Assembly: GCA_044226205.1 (NCBI GenBank)
Contig: JBGAHL010000006.1
Coordinates: 62,001-126,000 of the forward strand
Direction: 5' to 3'
DNA length: 64,000 nucleotides
DNA from: M3007 sp044226205
GTDB taxonomy: Bacteria > Bacteroidota > Bacteroidia > Chitinophagales > Saprospiraceae
Part shown: in pieces, positions 59,388 to 64,000 of the stretch
Layout: every line of letters begins with the position of its first letter
Position numbering within the stretch: position 1 is the first letter of the stretch
Translations under genes and position numbers: made by a program
Notes under the pieces: generated by a model
The model's input: only the letters and a program-made list of their open reading frames with translations
Told to the model about the DNA's origin: nothing
Database searches by the model: none

Positions 59388-60878
59388 ATGGGCGTCATTC
59401 GCCGGCAGAGTTTTAAATACACGGTCGTCAATTTTGTCGGCCTGGGAATAGGCGCAGCGAGTACGCTGTTCGTTTATCCGCATGCATTGGAAGCGTATGG
59501 CCTGGTGCAGTTGTTGTTGTGGTTTGGCGTGGTGGGCTTGCCCATTTTATCGCTCGGCGGCAATACGCTGGTCATTCGTTTTTTCCCGCAATTCGATAAC
59601 AAAGGCAACGGGCATAACGGCCTGTTGCCTTTGTTGTTAAGTCTTTGTGCAGCGGGGTGGTTGGTCGCGGCGATCATTGCCGTTTTTGCGCGCGACAGCC
59701 TGGTACAAGTGTTGCAGGATCGTTCGCCGTTGCTCCACGATTTCCTTTGGATGGCCGCGCCGATGTCGCTTTTTTACGTCGTCAGCGTGGTGCTGGGCCA
59801 ATATTCGGCCAATTTCAAACGCATCGTCGTCCCGTCGCTGCTCATTGATTTTTCCCAAAAAATCGCGATTCCCATCCTGATTTTTGCCCTTTGGCGCGGC
59901 TGGATCTCCCTGCATGTAATGGCCTGGCTGCTGCTTTTGTACAGTGCAATGGTGCCCGCCGGGATGATCCTCTACCTGCGCAGCATCGGGCAATGGTTCT
60001 GGCAACCCAACATGGCATTTCTGACGCCGGCGCGCCGGCGCGAGATCGGCCGATTTATGGTCTTCGGTTCGCTCGGCGGGTTTGCCCTGCTGATTGCCTA
60101 CAAGGCGGATTTGCTTTTTGTCGGCTCCATGAGCAGCCTCAAATCCACAGGGGTGTACGCCATTGCCGCGTTTATCGGTTCGGCTATCGACATTCCTACA
60201 AAAAGCCTCTACTCTGCCAGCGTGTCGTCGGTGTCGCAATACCTGTCGGAAGACAATCATGAGGAACTCGACAAACTATATAAAAAGGTGTCGATCAACC
60301 TGCTGGTCGTCGGGTTGTTGCTTTTCGGCTCGGTCTGGATTTCCGTGGACAGTTTTTACGCCCTGCTGCCCAACGGGCAGGAACTGGTGGAGGGCAAATA
60401 CGTGCTGCTGATCATCGGGTTGTCGCGCCTGGTGGAGATGACTTCCAGCCTCAACAATTACCTGATTTATTACTCTCGCTATTACACCTGGTCGCTGCTT
60501 TCGCTCGGCATTCTGGCTGTGGCCAATGTCGGTTTTAACCTTTGGCTGATCCCGCTTTGGGGGATTACAGGTGCGGCAGTAGCCACCTTGTTGTCCATTT
60601 TTTGTAACAACGCGGTCAATCTGGCGCTGGTTTGGCTAAAATTTCGCCTGCAACCGTTTTCCCGCCAGACCGTTCGCGCCCTTGGCGTAGCGGCCGCGGC
60701 ATTTATCACCGCCAGTCTGATTCCGCTCAGCGGCCGACCCTGGTTCGATCTGATCGTTCGTTCAGGGATTTATTTTGCCGTGATGGGCGCGCTGGTTTAC
60801 AGGTTCAGGGTAGCCCCCGATCTGGCGGACCTGGGCGACCTGATACTCGCCAAAATTGGCGTGAAGCGGAAAAAGTAG
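59388..60878 (+). CDS. Polysaccharide/lipid-linked oligosaccharide flippase family membrane protein
   Basis: The 496-residue product has about 14 hydrophobic helices in two similar halves and starts MGVIRRQSFKYTVVNFVGLGIGAASTLFVYP, the typical opening of the Wzx/MATE-like polysaccharide biosynthesis family, with GALSTL-like glycines in helix 1. A central break of charged residues (SEDNHEELDKLYKK, about 285-300) separates the halves. It probably flips lipid-linked glycans for surface polysaccharide across the inner membrane, but no glycosyltransferase genes are adjacent, so its substrate is unknown. It starts 6 bp after the second metalloprotease gene and converges with the small lipoprotein gene, ending 10 bp from it. 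Confidence 0.85.
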   Translation: MGVIRRQSFKYTVVNFVGLGIGAASTLFVYPHALEAYGLVQLLLWFGVVGLPILSLGGNTLVIRFFPQFDNKGNGHNGLLPLLLSLCAAGWLVAAIIAVFARDSLVQVLQDRSPLLHDFLWMAAPMSLFYVVSVVLGQYSANFKRIVVPSLLIDFSQKIAIPILIFALWRGWISLHVMAWLLLLYSAMVPAGMILYLRSIGQWFWQPNMAFLTPARRREIGRFMVFGSLGGFALLIAYKADLLFVGSMSSLKSTGVYAIAAFIGSAIDIPTKSLYSASVSSVSQYLSEDNHEELDKLYKKVSINLLVVGLLLFGSVWISVDSFYALLPNGQELVEGKYVLLIIGLSRLVEMTSSLNNYLIYYSRYYTWSLLSLGILAVANVGFNLWLIPLWGITGAAVATLLSIFCNNAVNLALVWLKFRLQPFSRQTVRALGVAAAAFITASLIPLSGRPWFDLIVRSGIYFAVMGALVYRFRVAPDLADLGDLILAKIGVKRKK

Positions 60879-60888
60879 GCGCGCCGTT

Positions 60889-61374
60889 TTATTTCTGAAA
60901 CAATTCGACCACGAGCATCCCTTTATCGGGAGCAGCCACTTTATTCACCTTGACAAAAATACCCGGATTGATCTCCAGTTCTTCTCCCATGCGCAGGTTG
61001 GGGCGGGAATCCTCGATCAGGTCGGCCCAGTTTTTCAGCGGGGCCTGTTGCGGCGAAAAACTGCTGAGAAAGACGAATTCCCGGCTCACTTCTTTCAACC
61101 AGACCGAGTCGGGCATTTGCAAAAAACCTTCGCCGGGGGCCGTAAAACGGTATTCCTGACGACTCGTTTCGCATACTTCCTGAAAAACTTCGACAAACAC
61201 TCCGCGGTCGGTCATAAAGGCCTCCCGCGACTGCTGGCCTTGCACTTCGTATTCGTAGCCCTGCAGGTGTGGCAGGTTTTTGTCAAAAATAGGGGCCGGT
61301 TTGTATTTGCAAATTTTGTTGCTGTTGCAGGCAAGCAGGCAAGCGAACAAGCTCAGGCTGAGAAAATATTTCAT
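60889..61374 (-). CDS. Small lipoprotein of unknown function
   Basis: The 161-residue product starts with a lipoprotein signal (MKYFLSLSLFACLLAC, lipobox LLAC at Cys16). I do not recognise the family. The body is mostly beta with several aromatic pairs (GYEYEVQG, QEYRFTAPGEGFLQMP, REFVFLSSFSP) and ends in a strand NPGIFVKVNKVA and MLVVELFQK. Three cysteines near the N-terminus (C16, C22 and C68) are of unknown relevance. It converges with the flippase gene and diverges from hutI across 59 bp. Confidence 0.75.
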   Translation of the reverse strand: MKYFLSLSLFACLLACNSNKICKYKPAPIFDKNLPHLQGYEYEVQGQQSREAFMTDRGVFVEVFQEVCETSRQEYRFTAPGEGFLQMPDSVWLKEVSREFVFLSSFSPQQAPLKNWADLIEDSRPNLRMGEELEINPGIFVKVNKVAAPDKGMLVVELFQK

Positions 61375-61421
61375 GTGTCGTCCGATTCAAATCGGCGGTA
61401 AAAATAGCACAATCTTCTCCC

Positions 61422-61429
61422 TAATTTTG
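61422..61429 (+). promoter_or_regulatory. -7 element four bases before the hutI start
   Basis: TAATTTTG is an exact TAnnTTTG match and ends 4 bp before the hutI ATG (61434), the same spacing as at ubiX. No TTG is seen 19 bp upstream. It would yield a leaderless or nearly leaderless transcript. Confidence 0.45.
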
Positions 61430-61433
61430 CCCC

Positions 61434-62675
61434 ATGAGTTCGCTGTTGCTTCGAAACATCAAAACCCTGGTGCAGGCTGAGACAAGCCTTCGAAAGGTTG
61501 TAAAAGGCTCGGAAATGGCCGTTTTGCCCTGCGTTAACGACGCCTATTTATTACTCGAAAATGATCGGATCGCCGCGTTTGGTCCCATGGACAGATGTCC
61601 GCAAAGGGCCGACCAGGTCATCGACACCGACGGACGGCTGGTCCTGCCGTCGTGGTGCGATTCGCATACGCACATTGTTTTTGCGGCAAGCCGCGAAGAA
61701 GAGTTCGTGGACCGCATCCGCGGCCTGTCGTACGAAGAAATTGCCCGCAGGGGTGGCGGCATTCTCAATTCCGCCCGCAAACTGCAGCAATGTTCGGAAG
61801 ACAGTCTTTTCGAAAGCGCAAGGCAACGCCTCCACGAAGTGATCGGTTACGGCACGGGCGCCATCGAGATCAAAAGCGGCTACGGCCTCACCGTGGAAAG
61901 CGAGATCAAAATGCTGCAGGTAATCAAACGCCTCCGCGCCATCAGCCCGATACCGATCAAAGCGACTTTTCTGGGCGCGCATGCCGTGCCGGCAGAATAT
62001 GCCTCACGCCGCAACGAATACATCGACCTTGTTATTCAAAAAATGCTGCCCCTGGTTGCCGAGCAACAACTCGCCGACTACTGCGACGTGTTTTGCGACC
62101 GCGGATTTTACACGGTCGCCGAGACGGACCGTATTTTAAAGGCGGCCTGGGCCTACGGCTTGAAGCCGAAAATCCACGCCAACGAGCTGGATTACTCGGG
62201 CGGCGTTCAGGTTGGCGTGGCGAATCACGCCATTTCTGTTGACCACCTGGAATACACGGGGGATGCGGAAATCAAGGCCCTCCTGGCCAGTCAAACCCTG
62301 CCTACGCTGCTCCCATCCTGCGCTTTTTTCCTGGGTATCCCTTACGCGCCGGCCCGAAAAATGATCGACGCGGGGCTGCCGGTCGTATTGGCGAGCGACT
62401 ACAACCCGGGGTCCACGCCCTCGGGGCGTATGCCGTTTGTGGTGTCGCTGGCCTGCATCAAAATGAAGATGCTTCCCGAGGAAGCCATCAATGCCGCCAC
62501 GCTCAACGGCGCCCGTGCGATGGAGTTGGAAGACGACTTTGGGAGCATCGCGGTAGGTAAAAAGGCCAATTTATTCGTCACGAAGCCCGTACCCAATTTG
62601 GCGTATTTGCCCTATGCTTTTGGCAGCGATTGTGTAGAAACGGTCATTTTAAACGGAAAAATATGGCAGAACTAA
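61434..62675 (+). CDS. hutI: Imidazolonepropionase
   Basis: HutI opens the imidazolone ring of 4-imidazolone-5-propanoate to formiminoglutamate, third step of histidine degradation. The 413-residue product is a complete amidohydrolase: metal ligands H78 and H80 in DSHTHIVF, the family signature RGGGILNSAR, the substrate-binding KSGYGLT, the HANELDYSGG and DHLEYT motifs with further metal-binding or catalytic His, and ASDYNPGS with the late Asp ligand. The C-terminal NAATLNGARAMELEDDFGSIAVGKKANLFV is also typical. No hutH, hutU or hutG homologue lies beside it. The leader is only 4 bp behind a -7 element. It is divergent from a small lipoprotein gene and separate from the last gene by 290 bp. 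Confidence 0.96.
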   Translation: MSSLLLRNIKTLVQAETSLRKVVKGSEMAVLPCVNDAYLLLENDRIAAFGPMDRCPQRADQVIDTDGRLVLPSWCDSHTHIVFAASREEEFVDRIRGLSYEEIARRGGGILNSARKLQQCSEDSLFESARQRLHEVIGYGTGAIEIKSGYGLTVESEIKMLQVIKRLRAISPIPIKATFLGAHAVPAEYASRRNEYIDLVIQKMLPLVAEQQLADYCDVFCDRGFYTVAETDRILKAAWAYGLKPKIHANELDYSGGVQVGVANHAISVDHLEYTGDAEIKALLASQTLPTLLPSCAFFLGIPYAPARKMIDAGLPVVLASDYNPGSTPSGRMPFVVSLACIKMKMLPEEAINAATLNGARAMELEDDFGSIAVGKKANLFVTKPVPNLAYLPYAFGSDCVETVILNGKIWQN

Positions 62676-62965
62676 AAGAGAGCGGTCAAACAAGGCGTTT
62701 TAAAAACCTCCCCCAATTTTGTTAAAAAAGCCGGTTTTCAAACATTTGGCGTCGTTCTGATAGGTCGGATGCGCGGCGAATGTCTAATTTTGCGTCCACT
62801 TGCCCGTAATCTACCTTTTGGGTAAAGTTAATCCACCCATGAACCCGGCAGTTGTTAAAACTCCCGAATTCGGCAGCATGCGAAAGCCGCGCTGCATCTT
62901 TGGTTGATTACTTATCATCCCGTAGTTCGAACATATCCAGCAACCATTGTAAATTTTCTCACCGC
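62676..62965. other. Intergenic region upstream of the last gene
   Basis: These 290 bp hold no convincing gene. An exact TAnnTTTG match, TAATTTTG (62785-62792), and a near match, TAAATTTT (62950-62957, 8 bp before the next ATG), are candidates for promoter elements, but neither has a TTG 19 bp upstream. No terminator hairpin with a T-run was found after hutI. Confidence 0.5.
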
Positions 62966-64000
62966 ATGTACAGACTTCTAATCCCCCTGCTTATTGGTCT
63001 CGCGGCCACGGTTTCGTATGCCCAGACGCCTTCGACCACTTACACACCCTCCGAAATCAAGCCCAATCCTTCCACCGCCAGTCCGGAAGCCCTTTGCAAC
63101 AACGCGGGCACCGTTACCATCGGACCGGCCGGCGTCACTACCCAAAGTAACGACGTCGCGCTTCCCATCATCTTTCTTTGTTACCAGGATTCCATTTTCA
63201 TCGATCACAACGGTGATGCCGATTTGAGTGGCGACCCGAATCCTGCCACGCCGCCCGGCCTGGGGTACATTTTTTATAAATGTCCACCCACGATTGTCGG
63301 CGACAACCTGCAGACGATCATCACCGATCCCTGTATGATTCTCGGTTCGATGAACCAGCCCGTTATCGCCTATGGCAATGACCCCAGCGGCGACATGTGG
63401 TTTTTCAACAACGGCACCCTGCCCGGTTTGTACAACATGGGGCAGCCGGTCGCACTGCATTTTGCCCCGGTCACTTTTGACATTTTTAACATTGCGGCCA
63501 GCCCGGATACGGTTGGTTACGAATCCGTTCAGGTCGGTTTCCCTCCCGGCCCTTGCGTCAATGTCGGGGTCGCTTCCGAGTTCGAGGTGGTTTACCTCAA
63601 CCCCATCCAGGAGTCCGGCGTAAACACGAGCTTCGGCGACGACTGCCGCGGAAAGTTCCAGATCAGCGGCGGTTATCCTGAATTCGACCTGGGGGCTACT
63701 TACACGACGATCGACATCTCGCTCGCAAGCGACCCGACCGTAAAAGGCCTTATTCACATTGCGCCTACGCAGTGGTTCAACAATGCCAACATCATTTTTT
63801 CGGTTCCGCAATCAGGCACTTACAACGTGACCGTGGAAGACGGGAAAAGCTGCGGTTATTCCTTCCAGATCAATATGGCAGCTTGTGATGCTTCCAACAG
63901 CGTCAACATTGCTTTCCCGCAAGACAATGCATTGCCGGGTGAATCGATCTGTGTTCCGGTGACCGTAACGAACTACAACGACGTTGTAGGTTTTTCGTTC
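62966..64000 (+). CDS. Secreted protein with a cohesin-like start, cut off by the window edge
   Basis: The frame from ATG 62966 runs open to 64000 (345 codons). It begins with a signal peptide (MYRLLIPLLIGLAATVSYAQ). Residues 20-280 are an unrecognised beta-rich region with paired cysteines (LCNNAGTVTIGP, FFCYQDSIFIDHN-like, YKCPPTIVGD, GDDCRGKFQISGGYPEFD). From about 310 a cohesin-like module seems to begin (SVNIAFPQDNALPGESICVPVTVTNYNDVVGFSF), with the same V-N-x-DV-GFSF pattern as in the giant proteins at the left of the window. It is therefore probably another large T9SS-exported surface protein; the sorting domain lies outside the window. No minus-strand gene is supported here. Confidence 0.82.
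   Translation, partial: MYRLLIPLLIGLAATVSYAQTPSTTYTPSEIKPNPSTASPEALCNNAGTVTIGPAGVTTQSNDVALPIIFLCYQDSIFIDHNGDADLSGDPNPATPPGLGYIFYKCPPTIVGDNLQTIITDPCMILGSMNQPVIAYGNDPSGDMWFFNNGTLPGLYNMGQPVALHFAPVTFDIFNIAASPDTVGYESVQVGFPPGPCVNVGVASEFEVVYLNPIQESGVNTSFGDDCRGKFQISGGYPEFDLGATYTTIDISLASDPTVKGLIHIAPTQWFNNANIIFSVPQSGTYNVTVEDGKSCGYSFQINMAACDASNSVNIAFPQDNALPGESICVPVTVTNYNDVVGFSF

Noticed and set aside
62978..63811. Minus-strand frame of 277 codons at the right edge
   Set aside because: It is antisense to a frame with a signal peptide and a cohesin-like start that runs off the window.

Overview
The window looks like a chromosomal piece of a Bacteroidota bacterium, most likely of the Saprospiria (Saprospiraceae/Lewinellaceae type). 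I infer this from seven proteins with C-terminal type IX secretion (T9SS) sorting domains, a PorP/SprF-family protein next to a PD40/OmpA-type protein, Bacteroidota-style TAnnTTTG promoter elements, and the enzyme families present. No rRNA, tRNA, CRISPR array, insertion sequence or phage gene was seen.

Region 1 (1-29.2 kb) is almost entirely devoted to the cell surface. Three very large secreted proteins (1574, about 2816 and 4282 residues) are built from tandem HYR/Ig-like repeats with cohesin-like modules. The two largest also carry a dockerin-like segment, and the 4282-residue protein has a glycine-rich block. The 2816- and 4282-residue genes are divergent across a 627-bp spacer. On the minus strand the order is 2816-aa protein (type A sorting domain), 1574-aa protein (type B sorting domain), PorP/SprF and PD40/OmpA-type protein, which runs off the left edge. 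By analogy with Flavobacterium SprB/SprF, the PorP gene probably serves export or anchoring of the type B protein. The window ends at 64 kb inside another secreted protein whose visible end begins to look cohesin-like.

Region 2 (29.2-41.7 kb) is mixed. It holds a CorA metal channel, a prolyl oligopeptidase lipoprotein, an unknown exported protein followed by murB, and a minus-strand run of ferredoxin, iscX, KdsC-like phosphatase, UbiA-type prenyltransferase and a 1272-aa T9SS protein. A long heptamer-based inverted repeat separates corA from the peptidase gene.

Region 3 (41.9-55.5 kb) has a tandem-AAA ATPase with a duplicated N-terminal domain, a BNR-type T9SS protein, an ASPIC/UnbV lipoprotein with a DUF1684 protein, UbiX, a small lipoprotein, a pair of coiled-coil proteins (one membrane-anchored and PspA-like in outline), a divergent TIR-like membrane protein joined to maf, and an Amidase_3-type amidase.

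Region 4 (55.6-64 kb) has a DinB-like protein, two tandem paralogous secreted zinc metalloproteases, a polysaccharide flippase, a small lipoprotein, hutI and the partial secreted protein.

The best candidates for something undescribed are the cohesin-plus-dockerin giant surface proteins with their PorP partner, the TIR-membrane/coiled-coil neighbourhood at 51.1-54.3 kb, and the duplicated N-terminal domain of the AAA protein.
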